In this document: piece by piece, positions 31,033 to 40,316 of the stretch | How positions within the stretch are numbered: the stretch's first letter is position 1 | How the letters are laid out: the number at the start of each line of letters is the position of its first letter | The notes under the pieces: generated by a model | What the model was told of the DNA's origin: nothing | The model's database searches: none | The model's input: the letters and a program-made list of their open reading frames with translations, nothing else | Program-made: the position numbers and the translations under genes | Assembly: GCF_000189395.1 (NCBI RefSeq) | Contig: NZ_AEPB01000064.1 | Location: forward strand, 16,481 to 80,480 | DNA: 64,000 nucleotides | Direction: 5' to 3' | DNA from: Planococcus donghaensis MPA1U2 | Lineage (GTDB): Bacteria > Bacillota > Bacilli > Bacillales_A > Planococcaceae

Positions 31033-31947
31033 TTGAATAAATGGAAAATCTACGGCATCTTAACGGCTGTCATGATTGTGTGGGGCTTTAATTTATCGGC
31101 AGTCAAATACATGTTGGGATATGTAGACCCTGTCACATTAACGGCTTTTCGTATTTTGTTAGCGGGATTGTCGGTAATGGCCATACTCGCGAGTTTTAAA
31201 ATGTTCCGCTGGCCAGCCAAAAGTGAATGGAAATTTATTTTTCTTGGCTCGTTACTAAATGTAGTGGCACACCATTATTTCTTATCAAATGGTTTATCAA
31301 TTACGACAGGTTCAAATGCAGGGTTAATTTTAGGGACAGGTCCGATGTTAACCGCAGTACTCGTGTCGCTCATTATGCGCAATTACCCGTCTAAGTTGCA
31401 GTGGCTTGGTGTGGTGATTGGGTTTGCGGGTGTTGCTGCGACAGTAATGGTTGGAAGTGGTGCGACATCTGGATTAAACGTGGGAGATATTTTTGTGTTT
31501 ATCTCCATTTTGGCGCAAGTGTTGAGTTATATTGTCATTGCCAATGCAGCACGTACACTCGACCCGCGCATTTTAACGGGGTATATGTTTATTACAGGTT
31601 CACTCGTATTGTTTATCATTTCACTCCTACAAGAACCAGGAGAAATCAAAGCGTTCGCCGCAGTGCCTTTGTCATTTTGGGTAGCGTTTGTGTTTTCCGC
31701 GATGCTCGGAACAGCAGTCGGCCATATGCTTTATAATTACTCAATTGGCCAAGCAGGACCAACAAAAGCGGCAATCTTTATGAACTTGAATACCTTGTTT
31801 TCATTAGTCGGCGCCAGCGTGTTGTTAAATGAAAAAATCACGTTAGGTCATATATATGGATTAGTGCTTATTGTGATTGGCGTGCTGTTTGGATCAGGTG
31901 CAGCTGAAGATTTGTTGAAAAAACGCAAGAAACGGCTCGCACCTTGA
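31033..31947 (+). CDS. EamA-family (DMT) transporter
   Basis: A 304-residue membrane protein with ten helices in two EamA repeats (about 5-140 and 150-293). MIVWGFNLSAVKYMLGYVDPVTLTAFR and the C-terminal TKAAIFMNLNTLFSLVGASVLLNEKITLGHIYGLVLIVIGV are typical of drug/metabolite exporters. Substrate unknown. TTG start; the ribosome site is in a hairpin. A basic tail (KKRKKRLAP) is encoded partly within the terminator. Confidence 0.9.
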   Translation: MNKWKIYGILTAVMIVWGFNLSAVKYMLGYVDPVTLTAFRILLAGLSVMAILASFKMFRWPAKSEWKFIFLGSLLNVVAHHYFLSNGLSITTGSNAGLILGTGPMLTAVLVSLIMRNYPSKLQWLGVVIGFAGVAATVMVGSGATSGLNVGDIFVFISILAQVLSYIVIANAARTLDPRILTGYMFITGSLVLFIISLLQEPGEIKAFAAVPLSFWVAFVFSAMLGTAVGHMLYNYSIGQAGPTKAAIFMNLNTLFSLVGASVLLNEKITLGHIYGLVLIVIGVLFGSGAAEDLLKKRKKRLAP

Positions 31948-31958
31948 GCCGTTTTTTT
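31931..31958 (+). terminator. Intrinsic terminator overlapping the end of the EamA gene
   Basis: AACGGCTC / GAGCCGTT followed by TTTT; the stop codon is within the stem. Confidence 0.92.
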
Positions 31959-32045
31959 GCAGCCCTCTTTTTATTTGTGGTACAAGTATCTATAATGGAG
32001 ATTAGATAGATAAATAGCTTTAAGCAACTAGAGGAGTGAAGAGCC

Positions 32046-33659
32046 GTGGCCACGTTATGGGGAACGCCAGAAAAACTGCAACAATTACTATGTGAACTTG
32101 TCAGCTGGAAAAGTATGACTTTAACAGACGGAGAAGTGGAATTTGCTTACAATTTAAAAGACAAATTAATGGAGCTGCCATATTTTCAGGAAAATCCTGA
32201 CTATATTAGCGCAGGTGAAGTGAATTGGGAACGCCAAAGCATCACCGCTCTTTACAAGCACCCAGAAGCCGTCGATACCATCGTTTTGCTTAGTCATTTC
32301 GATACTGTCCATACTGGCGAATACGGCGACTTGGAACCTTTAGCTTGTAGCCCGGAAGAATTAGGCGAAGCCTTTAAACTCATTCGTGACGAATTAGATG
32401 CCGATACAGTAAGAGATCTTGATTCTGGGGAATACTTATTCGGCCGCGGCACAATGGACATGAAAGCAGGACTTGCGCTTCACATGGCATTGATCGAAAA
32501 AGCTTCTATTGAAAATTGGCCGATCAATTTACTGCTCCTTACAGTTCCAGACGAAGAAGTAAACTCAGCAGGCATGCGCTATGGCGTTTCGAGATTACTC
32601 GACCTTGAGCGTAAGCACGGCTTAGAATATATTTTATTTTTAAACGGTGAACCTGTCTTTGGAATGAAACCTGGAGATACGTCTCATTATTTATATACGG
32701 GATCTATTGGAAAAATTATGCCCTCCGCTTTATTTTATGGAAAAGAAACCCATGTTGGAGAGCCTTTATCAGGTATTACCTCAAGTTATATTTCAACATA
32801 CTTAACACATCGTATGGAATGGAACACAAGCTTTAAAGAAGTGGTCTACGGAGAAACAACACCTCTTCCAGTAACGTTAACCCAACGAGATATGAAATTA
32901 GAATACTCAGCCCAGACGCCTTATCGCACGTCAGCAATGTACAACGTTTTTACAATGGAACGCAACGCAGGAGAAGTATTCGATATTTTTGAGAATATCG
33001 CAATCGAAGCAGCTGCCCATTGCGAACGCGATTACCACGCCATGTGCGAACGTGAAAACATCGAACCCGTCGGCGGCATTAACGTCATGCGCTATGAAAA
33101 ACTAATTCAATACGCGCGCAATAAATTCGGCCACGACTACATCACAGACTTGTTGCACGAAACATTAATGATGCCCGACTTAGACATTCGTGAAAAATCT
33201 ATGCATGTTACAGATATTTTGCTCATCAACTGCCAAGAACTAACGCCGGCAATGGTGCTGATGTTCGCACCACCGTATTACCCGTCCGTTAATTCATCTG
33301 AAAACGAATTGGTCAAACGCTGCGTCGAACAAGTCACAACAAACGCCAAAGAAAAATTCGACCTCGAAGTCAAACAAGGTCATTTCTTCAACGGCATCTC
33401 AGACTTGAGCTACGTCAGCTACAACGACCAAAGCGACGGCTGGGTCGCGTACGAAAACAACACACCCGTTTACGGCGATTCGTACAGCATCCCATTCCAA
33501 GCAATGAAAGAGCTAAAAGCACCCGTCCTAAACGTTGGTCCTTACGGTAAAGATGCACACAAACGCACAGAACGTCTACACATCAAAAACACATTCGAAG
33601 AAATGCCGGTCCTATTAGAAGACATGATCCTCTCAATACCCGTAAAAAGTCGCCACTAA
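32046..33659 (+). CDS. M20-family peptidase, RocB-like
   Basis: A 537-residue cytosolic metallopeptidase-like protein resembling RocB, which accompanies arginine utilisation in B. subtilis. Metal-site motifs are LLSHFDTVH, FGRGTMDMKAGLALHMAL and TVPDEEVNSAGM. The length and the long C-terminal half are typical of RocB rather than simple aminoacylases. GTG start; GAGGAGTGAAG upstream. A possible TATAAT lies at 31991-31996. No other roc gene is nearby. The exact reaction is not established. Confidence 0.82.
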   Translation: MATLWGTPEKLQQLLCELVSWKSMTLTDGEVEFAYNLKDKLMELPYFQENPDYISAGEVNWERQSITALYKHPEAVDTIVLLSHFDTVHTGEYGDLEPLACSPEELGEAFKLIRDELDADTVRDLDSGEYLFGRGTMDMKAGLALHMALIEKASIENWPINLLLLTVPDEEVNSAGMRYGVSRLLDLERKHGLEYILFLNGEPVFGMKPGDTSHYLYTGSIGKIMPSALFYGKETHVGEPLSGITSSYISTYLTHRMEWNTSFKEVVYGETTPLPVTLTQRDMKLEYSAQTPYRTSAMYNVFTMERNAGEVFDIFENIAIEAAAHCERDYHAMCERENIEPVGGINVMRYEKLIQYARNKFGHDYITDLLHETLMMPDLDIREKSMHVTDILLINCQELTPAMVLMFAPPYYPSVNSSENELVKRCVEQVTTNAKEKFDLEVKQGHFFNGISDLSYVSYNDQSDGWVAYENNTPVYGDSYSIPFQAMKELKAPVLNVGPYGKDAHKRTERLHIKNTFEEMPVLLEDMILSIPVKSRH

Positions 33660-33674
33660 GGCGGCTTTTTTTTG
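33646..33674 (+). terminator. Intrinsic terminator after the RocB-like gene
   Basis: AAGTCGCC / GGCGGCTT short stem across the stop codon, followed by TTTTTTTT. Confidence 0.75.
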
Positions 33675-33697
33675 TGGGGATTGTTGGGTAGAGGGGC

Positions 33698-34001
33698 GAG
33701 TCGTGTAAAGAAGTGAAAAGTTCATGTAAGAGTCGAAAAAGTTCAGGTAAAGAGCTCGAAAGTTCGGGTAAGAGGAGGAAAAGTTGCTGTAAAAGTGCGA
33801 TTCATGTAAAGAAGCGAAAAGTTCAGGTAAGAGTGGAAAAAGTTCAGGTAAAGAACTCAAAAGTTTGGGTAAGAGGAAGAAAAGTTGTTGTAAAAAGTGC
33901 GATTCATATAAAGAAGTGAAAAGTTCATGTAAGAGTGAAAAAAGTTCAGGTAAAGGGCTCAAAAGTTCATGTAAGAAAACAAAAACTTCATGTAAAAGAA
34001 A
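33698..34001 (+). repeat. Tandem 21-bp repeat array 2
   Basis: About 14 units of the AAAAGTTCATGTAA family, same orientation as array 1. The five-unit super-repeat (TTCATG short unit, TTCAGG, TTCAGG plus AGAGCTC, TTCGGG, TTGCTG) appears twice with a period of 101 bp (TTGCTG-type units at 33783 and 33884). The unit order is nearly that of array 1, so the two arrays share ancestry at super-repeat level. The rest of the gap (34002-34232) is plain A+T-rich sequence. Confidence 0.95.
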
Positions 34002-34232
34002 ATCACTTATGTTTTGTGGCTTTTCGCTCGCGAAAAGCGTCTTTAGGGGTTGGGTATATCGGTTTTAAAGAGGGTGAATGAGAGCGACATTAACAGAAAC
34101 TTTATATAGAAATACTCACACACCCCCTCCAAATCTCATATTTGCCCCGTATAGCCTCTTCAAAAATCATATTTGGATATAAATGGTAAAATTCTAAAAA
34201 CCCTGCTAAACTAATAAAAAAGGAGGGAGTAT

Positions 34233-35189
34233 ATGATTATCAAACACCGAGAAAAACCAGCAAAAATTGCAGGCTACGAAGCGTTATTAAAAAGAATTTC
34301 ACCAACTCACCCAAAGCGAGCTAACATCAAAAACAGCTTGAATATTGCGAGAGCAGGTTTTAGTGGGGAAGAACGCTTGGACGAAGCGCTCGATTTTTTT
34401 GATCCACCTTATGCCTATCAACTTATCCAAGATTTTTCATTGCCGGCACCATACAAAATTCAAGTCGATACCGTGTTGATTACGCAAAGCTGCGTGATTT
34501 TACTTGAAGTCAAAAACATTACGGGGAAACTGCAATTCAAACAAAACCCGAGCGCACTCCATTCAATTTTGGCCGATGGTGAAATTAAGAGCTACAAAAG
34601 CCCCGTTACGCAAATGAATGAAACAGCGATCCGAATGGGCAAGTTTTTAAAAACCCTTGGCTATAATTTGCCGATTTCTAGCCTAATTGTCATTGCCCAT
34701 CCTTCACAAATTGTTAAAGACGCACCACCAAACGCCCGCATTTTAGCAGTAGGCGAACTAAATTTTTATCTGTCGAACTTACACTTGCCAAAGCCCGCTC
34801 TTTCTACAGAAGAACTCTACCAGCTGGGCAACGCATTCCTCGCAGCACATCAAAACTATCAACCTTTTCCACTCGCTCCAAAATTTCAAATTGAACCGTC
34901 CGAAATCGAAGGGGGCGTTTTTTGCCCGCGTTGTCATTTCGGGAAAATGACGACAACCAAAGTCGCTTGGGAATGCGAAACGTGCAGGCTGATCAGTAAA
35001 GACGCTCATGTCCACACACTTCAAGAATGGTTTATGCTAATAAAACCCACCATCAACACAGCCGAGTGTCGTGATTTTATCGGACTTAAAAATTTAGACA
35101 CCGCGAAACGATTTCTTCTTAACAACAATTGCCAGCCAGTTGGGGGAAGAAAATACCGTCAATACATCCAGCAATCATTTCACAAATAA
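34233..35189 (+). CDS. NERD-domain protein with C-terminal zinc ribbon
   Basis: A 318-residue cytosolic protein. The NERD (nuclease-related) domain lies at about 40-155: GFSGEERLDEAL, the Asp in QVDTVLIT and ExK in ILLEVKNITGKL match the restriction-endonuclease-like fold. Near residues 229-250, CPRCHFGKMTTTKVAWECETC is a CxxC...CxxC zinc ribbon. NERD proteins are presumed DNA processing enzymes, but activity is not established here. AAAGGAGGG lies before the ATG. It follows repeat array 2. Confidence 0.87.
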   Translation: MIIKHREKPAKIAGYEALLKRISPTHPKRANIKNSLNIARAGFSGEERLDEALDFFDPPYAYQLIQDFSLPAPYKIQVDTVLITQSCVILLEVKNITGKLQFKQNPSALHSILADGEIKSYKSPVTQMNETAIRMGKFLKTLGYNLPISSLIVIAHPSQIVKDAPPNARILAVGELNFYLSNLHLPKPALSTEELYQLGNAFLAAHQNYQPFPLAPKFQIEPSEIEGGVFCPRCHFGKMTTTKVAWECETCRLISKDAHVHTLQEWFMLIKPTINTAECRDFIGLKNLDTAKRFLLNNNCQPVGGRKYRQYIQQSFHK

Positions 35190-35324
35190 AACCAACTGCT
35201 TAAACAAACAGAAAATTAGCTGATGAAAGTACACCCACTCAAACTCACTCCATTTTATTCTTCACCCTACTCCTGTACAATCAAACTATTAAAGCCTATT
35301 CATTAAACCAAAGGAGACTATCAT

Positions 35325-36416
35325 ATGAACATAGAGCAGCAAATACTTGAGTATTTCACCCATTTTCATACACATCCAGAAGTGAGCTGGAAAGAAGTTG
35401 AAACAACAAAAAAACTAGCGGCGATTATGACGGAACTAGGTGTGAAACATCACACGTTTCCAGATGTGACTGGGTTGATTGCTGAAATTGGTGAAGGACC
35501 GGAAGTGGTTGCGGTGCGTGCGGATATTGATGCCCTTTGGCAAGAAGTTGATGGCAAACTACAAGCTAACCATTCATGTGGACACGATGCGAATATGTCG
35601 ATGGTGCTTGGTGCGTTGCTGTATTTGAAAGATGAAACACTAACGAAACGTGTGCGTTTTATTTTCCAGCCAGCAGAAGAGGTAGGGAACGGATCGCTTT
35701 CGATGATTGAGCGCGGGGCAATTGATGAGGTGTCGCATTTATACGGTGTTCATCTGCGTCCAATCGAAGAATTGCCGTTTGGGAAAGTGACGCCCGCGCT
35801 GCATCACGGATCGGGAATTTTCTTGAGAGGGAAAATTACAGGGGTCGATGCTCACGGAGCGCGACCGCATCAAGGAAAAAATGCCATCGATGTCATTGCG
35901 GCAATTCATCAATTCGTTAAATCGATTTATTTCTCTCCGTTTGAATCCTATTCGGCAAAGTTGACGCACATACAAACGGGTGGGGATAGCTTGAACATCA
36001 TTCCAGGAAGTGCCAACTTTGCGATGGATGTCCGTTCGCAGTCAAACGACTTGATGAAAGAACTTCAGCAAAAAATTGGTGAAGGATTAGCAAGTATTGC
36101 AAAACTACATAATGTCGAAATCACATTCGAGTGGACAGATTACACACCTGCTGCTGAAGTGTCGGAAACAGCGATGCAAATTGCGGACGCAGCAATTCGA
36201 ACAACACTGGGAGACGCTGCAACAGCTGCGCCGGTTCATACGACAGGTGCTGACGATTTTCATTTTTATACCATAAAAAAACCTGAATTACACGCGGCAA
36301 TGATTGGCATTGGGGCAGACTTAACGCCAGGACTTCATCATCCAAACATGAGCTTTAACCACAAAGCGCTTGATATCGGTGCGCGCGTGCTGGCAAATAC
36401 ACTCAAAGCTACTTAA
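35325..36416 (+). CDS. M20-family amidohydrolase
   Basis: A 363-residue cytosolic metalloenzyme of the N-acyl amino acid amidohydrolase type, removing acyl groups from amino-acid conjugates. DIDALWQEVDGKLQANHSCGHDANMSMVLGALL, FQPAEEVGNGS and GADDFHFY carry the metal ligands; GVDAHGARPHQGKNAID is the dimerisation-domain motif. AAAGGAG precedes the ATG. Substrate unknown; YtnL or hippurate-hydrolase-like members are alternatives. Confidence 0.85.
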   Translation: MNIEQQILEYFTHFHTHPEVSWKEVETTKKLAAIMTELGVKHHTFPDVTGLIAEIGEGPEVVAVRADIDALWQEVDGKLQANHSCGHDANMSMVLGALLYLKDETLTKRVRFIFQPAEEVGNGSLSMIERGAIDEVSHLYGVHLRPIEELPFGKVTPALHHGSGIFLRGKITGVDAHGARPHQGKNAIDVIAAIHQFVKSIYFSPFESYSAKLTHIQTGGDSLNIIPGSANFAMDVRSQSNDLMKELQQKIGEGLASIAKLHNVEITFEWTDYTPAAEVSETAMQIADAAIRTTLGDAATAAPVHTTGADDFHFYTIKKPELHAAMIGIGADLTPGLHHPNMSFNHKALDIGARVLANTLKAT

Positions 36417-36488
36417 TGAAAAATATCTTAAAACACTAAAAATTCTAAAGTTAGAATAACACATGATAAAATAACAGAGCCGACATCC

Positions 36489-36520
36489 GAGACCCTCTTT
36501 TACAAGAGGGTCTCATTTTT
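36489..36520 (+). terminator. Intrinsic terminator
   Basis: 11-bp perfect stem GAGACCCTCTT / AAGAGGGTCTC followed by ATTTTT. Confidence 0.93.
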
Positions 36521-36605
36521 ATATGTGTTGGAAAAGAACGTTTTTACACCTTAAAAAAAGGGTATTGAAGATAAGTTTATATTATAAAAAAAGGAGAGAA
36601 ATAGA

Positions 36606-38024
36606 ATGGATGCTATTTTAAAAGGGATTACCTGGTTCGTTGATAACGCCAACACGTTGCTTTGGACATACATATTAATTGCACTTCTTATGGGCCTTGG
36701 CCTTTACTTTACTGTTCGCACTAAATTCGTTCAAGTTCGTTTGTTTGGTGAGATGTTCCGTGTGATCATGGAGAAAAAAGATGGGGATAGCGGGATCTCA
36801 GCATTCCAAGCTTTCACAATTTCTACTGCTTCTCGCGTAGGAACAGGGAATATCACAGGTGTTGCTTTAGCCATTGCTATTGGTGGACCGGGAGCGGTTT
36901 TCTGGATGTGGATGGTCGCGATTATCGGGATGGCTACCGCTTTTGTTGAAAGTACATTAGCGCAAGTTTACAAAATCCGCGACGGTGAACAATTCCGTGG
37001 TGGTCCTGCTTACTACATGGAAAAAGCACTCGGCAACCGCAAACTCGGAATTGTCTTTGCTATTTTGTTAACACTGGCATTTGGGTTTATCTTTAACTCA
37101 GTTCAATCAAACACGATTGCTCAATCTTTTGAAGACGTCTTTAATATTCCAGATTGGACAATTGGATTAGGACTTGTCCTATTAACAGCCATTGTTATTT
37201 TTGGTGGCGTTAAACGAATTGCTAGAGTGACACAAATTGTCGTACCAGTTATGGCCACAATTTACATCATCGTAGCGATTTACATCATCATCATGAATAT
37301 TACGGAAATTCCAGCCGTGTTCACGCTTATTGTGAAAAGTGCTTTTGGATTAGAAGAAGCAATCGGTGGCGGTATCGGTGCCGCCATTATGCAAGGTGTT
37401 CGTCGAGGCTTGTTCTCGAATGAAGCAGGTATGGGTTCAGTACCTAATGCTGCAGCTTCTGCCAATGTTTCGCATCCTGCAAAACAAGGACTTGTTCAAA
37501 GTTTAGGTGTTTTCTTTGATACGATTGTTATTTGTTCGGCGACTGCTTTTATTATTATCTTGGCAGGTCTTTACTCAACAAGCGAACAAATTGGAATTTT
37601 GCTAACGCAAGATTCGTTAAACGCTCACCTTGGCAGTTGGGCACCGTACTTTTTAGCAATTGCTATTATGTTTTTCGCCTTTAGTTCGATTATCGGGAAC
37701 TACTATTATGGCGAAACAAATATCGAATTTATTAACGCTCACAGTGCTTGGTTAATGGCTTACCGCTTTGGAGTACTGGCAATGGTTATGTTTGGTGCAC
37801 TTGCTCAAGTTCGATTGGTTTGGAATATGGCCGATTTGTTTATGGGCTTCATGGCTGTACTCAACTTAGTCGTAATTGCTTTACTTGGTAAAACAGCCTT
37901 TAAAGTACTGGAAGATTACACAACCCAACGTAAAGCTGGGAAAAACCCAGAGTTCTTTGCGAAAAACATCCCCGGTTTGAAAAACACGGAATGCTGGGGT
38001 GAAGGCGAAACTCGCCACAAATAA
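36606..38024 (+). CDS. Alanine/glycine:Na+ symporter (AGCS family)
   Basis: A 472-residue membrane protein with about ten helices. TVRTKFVQVRLFGEMFRVI, SAFQAFTISTASRVGTGNITGVALAIAIGGPGAVFWMW and GVRRGLFSNEAGMGSVPNAAASANVSHPAKQG are signatures of sodium:alanine symporters (AlsT/YrbD type). AAGGAGAG precedes the ATG. Single-gene unit with a strong terminator. Confidence 0.93.
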   Translation: MDAILKGITWFVDNANTLLWTYILIALLMGLGLYFTVRTKFVQVRLFGEMFRVIMEKKDGDSGISAFQAFTISTASRVGTGNITGVALAIAIGGPGAVFWMWMVAIIGMATAFVESTLAQVYKIRDGEQFRGGPAYYMEKALGNRKLGIVFAILLTLAFGFIFNSVQSNTIAQSFEDVFNIPDWTIGLGLVLLTAIVIFGGVKRIARVTQIVVPVMATIYIIVAIYIIIMNITEIPAVFTLIVKSAFGLEEAIGGGIGAAIMQGVRRGLFSNEAGMGSVPNAAASANVSHPAKQGLVQSLGVFFDTIVICSATAFIIILAGLYSTSEQIGILLTQDSLNAHLGSWAPYFLAIAIMFFAFSSIIGNYYYGETNIEFINAHSAWLMAYRFGVLAMVMFGALAQVRLVWNMADLFMGFMAVLNLVVIALLGKTAFKVLEDYTTQRKAGKNPEFFAKNIPGLKNTECWGEGETRHK

Positions 38025-38033
38025 TACCATCAG

Positions 38034-38072
38034 AAGACCTTTTTGCGCTCGCGCAAAAAGGTCTTTTTTTTT
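38034..38072 (+). terminator. Intrinsic terminator
   Basis: 15-bp perfect stem AAGACCTTTTTGCGC / GCGCAAAAAGGTCTT followed by T residues. Confidence 0.95.
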
Positions 38073-38197
38073 GATGTAATCCGCATTATTATCTCAAAGA
38101 TTAGATTCTATAAAAATCAGATTTTTCAGAAAAAAGCATGCAATGTTTCCCCTTTTTTTCCTAAAATTAAACATAAAAATATGCATTGTTACACATT

Positions 38198-38242
38198 TGT
38201 AACATAAATGTAACCTTGATTCCGTGTTTTTACTGTTACAAT
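38198..38242 (+). promoter_or_regulatory. WalR-like box and promoter of the NlpC/P60-SLH gene
   Basis: TGTAAC-ATAAA-TGTAAC (38198-38214) is a perfect match to the WalR (YycF) consensus TGTWAH-N5-TGTWAH. TTGATT (38216-38221) and TACAAT (38237-38242) follow with a short 15-bp spacer. An inverted pair GTTACA/TGTAAC (38188-38203) overlaps. Confidence 0.6.
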
Positions 38243-38316
38243 CAAAAATATATTAAAGAAGTCATTAACGGTTGATGCCTGATCACCATCCCGAAATTTA
38301 ACTAAAGAGGTGCCAA

Positions 38317-39333
38317 GTGAAGAAACGACTAATACTCATGATAATTGCTATTTTATTAATATCAGTTAGCCCATTCAACACGACACAGGCCAGTGCAGCT
38401 ACACCAAACGAATTAATTACATACGCGAAGAAATTTTTAGGAACACCGTATAAATTTGGAGGAACAACTCCTTCAGGCTTTGACTGTTCTGGATACTTAC
38501 GATATGTTTTCAATGAATTTGATATTTCGATTCCACGTACTTCTGTTGAGCAGTACAGCAACGGAACAGCTGTTAGCAAAAGCAACTTAAAAGAAGGCGA
38601 TATGGTTTTCTTTTCAAATACGTACAAACCTGGAATTTCACATGCTGGAATATACATAGGTGACGGAGATTTTATTTCCGCAACAAGCAAAGGAATAACA
38701 ATTGCGAACTTAAACACAAACCCATATTGGGGACCAAAATACACAGGCGCTCGTCGTCTTAGTGAAGTTAAAAACGAAACAACTACCGTATCAAAACCAG
38801 CTCTTTCAGTTGGACAATATTACGATGTATCTTCAAAATATTGGGCAGCTAAAGAAATCAAAGACTTAAGCGTTGCAGGAATCATCACAGGTAAAGGCAA
38901 TGGCATTTTCAAGCCAAACGATAATGTATCAAGAGCAGAAGCGGCGACAATTATTGCGCGTGCATTAAAACTAACTCCGGTTAAAAGTTCTGCGTTCAAA
39001 GACGTACCCGCATCACACTGGGCAGCTGGCAACATTAACGCTGTCATGAAAGCAGGAATCGTTAACGGACGTTCACCAGGATACTTTGCACCAAATGAAA
39101 ACATCACGCGTGCAGAAATCAGCAAATTGCTAACAAAAGCATTTGCCTTATCAGCATCAACGCCTTCAACATCATTTACGGATATTAAAGGTCACTGGGC
39201 TGAAAACTCAATTAACACAATCGCTGCACATAACTTAGCAAATGGCCACGACGACGGTTCGTTCAAGCCTAATGCAAATGCCAAACGTGCAGAATACACA
39301 GCATTTGTTCACAGAGCTATCGCAAACAAATAA
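38317..39333 (+). CDS. Secreted NlpC/P60 D,L-endopeptidase with three SLH domains
   Basis: A 338-residue exported wall hydrolase. A signal peptide (1-about 28, ending QASAA) precedes the NlpC/P60 domain (about 29-148), with Cys57 in DCSGY and His109 in SHAGIYIGDG. Three SLH domains follow (about 168-222, 228-280, 288-338), each with a TRAE-like motif (SRAE, TRAE, KRAE). It should cut wall peptides while anchored to pyruvylated wall polymer. GTG start with AGAGGTG upstream. The WalR-like box suggests control by the essential wall-stress system, as for other D,L-endopeptidases. Confidence 0.92.
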   Translation: MKKRLILMIIAILLISVSPFNTTQASAATPNELITYAKKFLGTPYKFGGTTPSGFDCSGYLRYVFNEFDISIPRTSVEQYSNGTAVSKSNLKEGDMVFFSNTYKPGISHAGIYIGDGDFISATSKGITIANLNTNPYWGPKYTGARRLSEVKNETTTVSKPALSVGQYYDVSSKYWAAKEIKDLSVAGIITGKGNGIFKPNDNVSRAEAATIIARALKLTPVKSSAFKDVPASHWAAGNINAVMKAGIVNGRSPGYFAPNENITRAEISKLLTKAFALSASTPSTSFTDIKGHWAENSINTIAAHNLANGHDDGSFKPNANAKRAEYTAFVHRAIANK

Positions 39334-39344
39334 ATGCAATCAAA

Positions 39345-39390
39345 ACTGCAAGTTCCCTCGAGACGATCGAGCGGACTTGTAGTTTTTTTA
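39345..39390 (+). terminator. Intrinsic terminator
   Basis: ACTGCAAGTtccCTCGA / TCGAGcggACTTGTAGT followed by seven T residues. Confidence 0.9.
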
Positions 39391-39600
39391 TGGTGATTTT
39401 TGTGTTAAATATTGTAAATATATAATAATGTTAGGTAGTTATTGTTAACAGCTAGCTAAAACGCTTAAAAATGTGTATAGGAGGTGCGAAGTATTGTTTT
39501 GTTAGTCACGTTACAGTGAAGGGTAAAAGGCTGTGAAAGGCGTTTAGAAGAGTGGATTTGTGAAAGGCGTGTGGAAGAGTGTAGAGCTGGGTGAGCATGT

Positions 39601-40212
39601 GAAAATTTCAGGTAAAGAGATCAAAATGGGTGAATTTATGTAAGAGAGCGAAAAGTTCATGTAAGAGCACGGAAAGTTCATGTAAGAGAGCAAAAAGTTC
39701 ATGTAAAGAGATAAAAATCGGGTGGATTCACATAAGAGCTTGAAAAGTTAAGGTAAGAACACTAAAAGTTCATGTAAGAGAGCAAAAAGTTCATGTAAAG
39801 AAGTCAAAAGTTCATGTAAAGAAGCTCGGAAGCTTATGAATTCATGTAAGAGCATCAAAAGTTCATGTAAAGAGATAAAAAGTTCCTGTAAAGAAGCGAA
39901 AAGTTCATGTAAAGAGGTCAAAATCGGGTGGATTTACATAAAAGCATGAAAAGTTAAGATAAGAGCACCAAAAGTTCATGTAAAGAGATAAAAAGTTCCT
40001 GTAAAGAAGCGAAAAGTTCAGGTAAAGAGATCGAAATCGGGTGGATTCATATAAGAGCAGCAAAAGTTAATGTAAGAGATTGAAAAGTTCATGTAAAGAG
40101 ATAAAAAGTTTATATAAAGAAGTCAAAAGTTCGTGTAAGAAGCTCGGAAGCTTATGAATTCATGTAAGAGCACAAAAACTTCATGTAAGAAGAACAAAGT
40201 CTTGTAAATCCA
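39601..40212 (+). repeat. Tandem 21-bp repeat array 3 (largest)
   Basis: About 25 units of the AAAAGTTCATGTAA family. Its super-repeat differs from arrays 1 and 2. The block AAATCGGGTGGATT recurs at 39716, 39922 and 40035 (spacings 206 and 113 bp), and GAAGCTCGGAAGCTTATGAA recurs at 39821 and 40139. Before the array, 39391-39600 holds a G-rich lead-in with repeated GTGAAAGGCGT, possibly decayed units. After it, 40213-40276 shows nothing. The neighbouring genes are convergent. Confidence 0.95.
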
Positions 40213-40276
40213 CATAAATACACGTGAAAGCGAAACAAACACCCACGCCCCAGCATATTCACCACGCCTATCCCAC

Positions 40277-40310
40277 AAAAAAGGCCCAACCGGCATAACC
40301 GGTTGGGCCT
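40277..40310 (-). terminator. Terminator of the SLH subtilase
   Basis: 12-bp perfect stem AGGCCCAACCGG / CCGGTTGGGCCT with six T residues on the minus strand. Confidence 0.93.
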
Positions 40311-40316
40311 ACATTA

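Noticed and set aside
34081-34232. Direct repeat AAATC(T)CATATTTG before the NERD gene as an operator
   Set aside because: Only two imperfect A+T-rich copies without fixed phase to a promoter; not enough to support a site.
26566-40212. Repeat arrays as CRISPR
   Set aside because: Units are about 21 bp with only 6-7 nt variable tails, there are no 25-40 bp unique spacers, no cas genes, and the repeats themselves vary.
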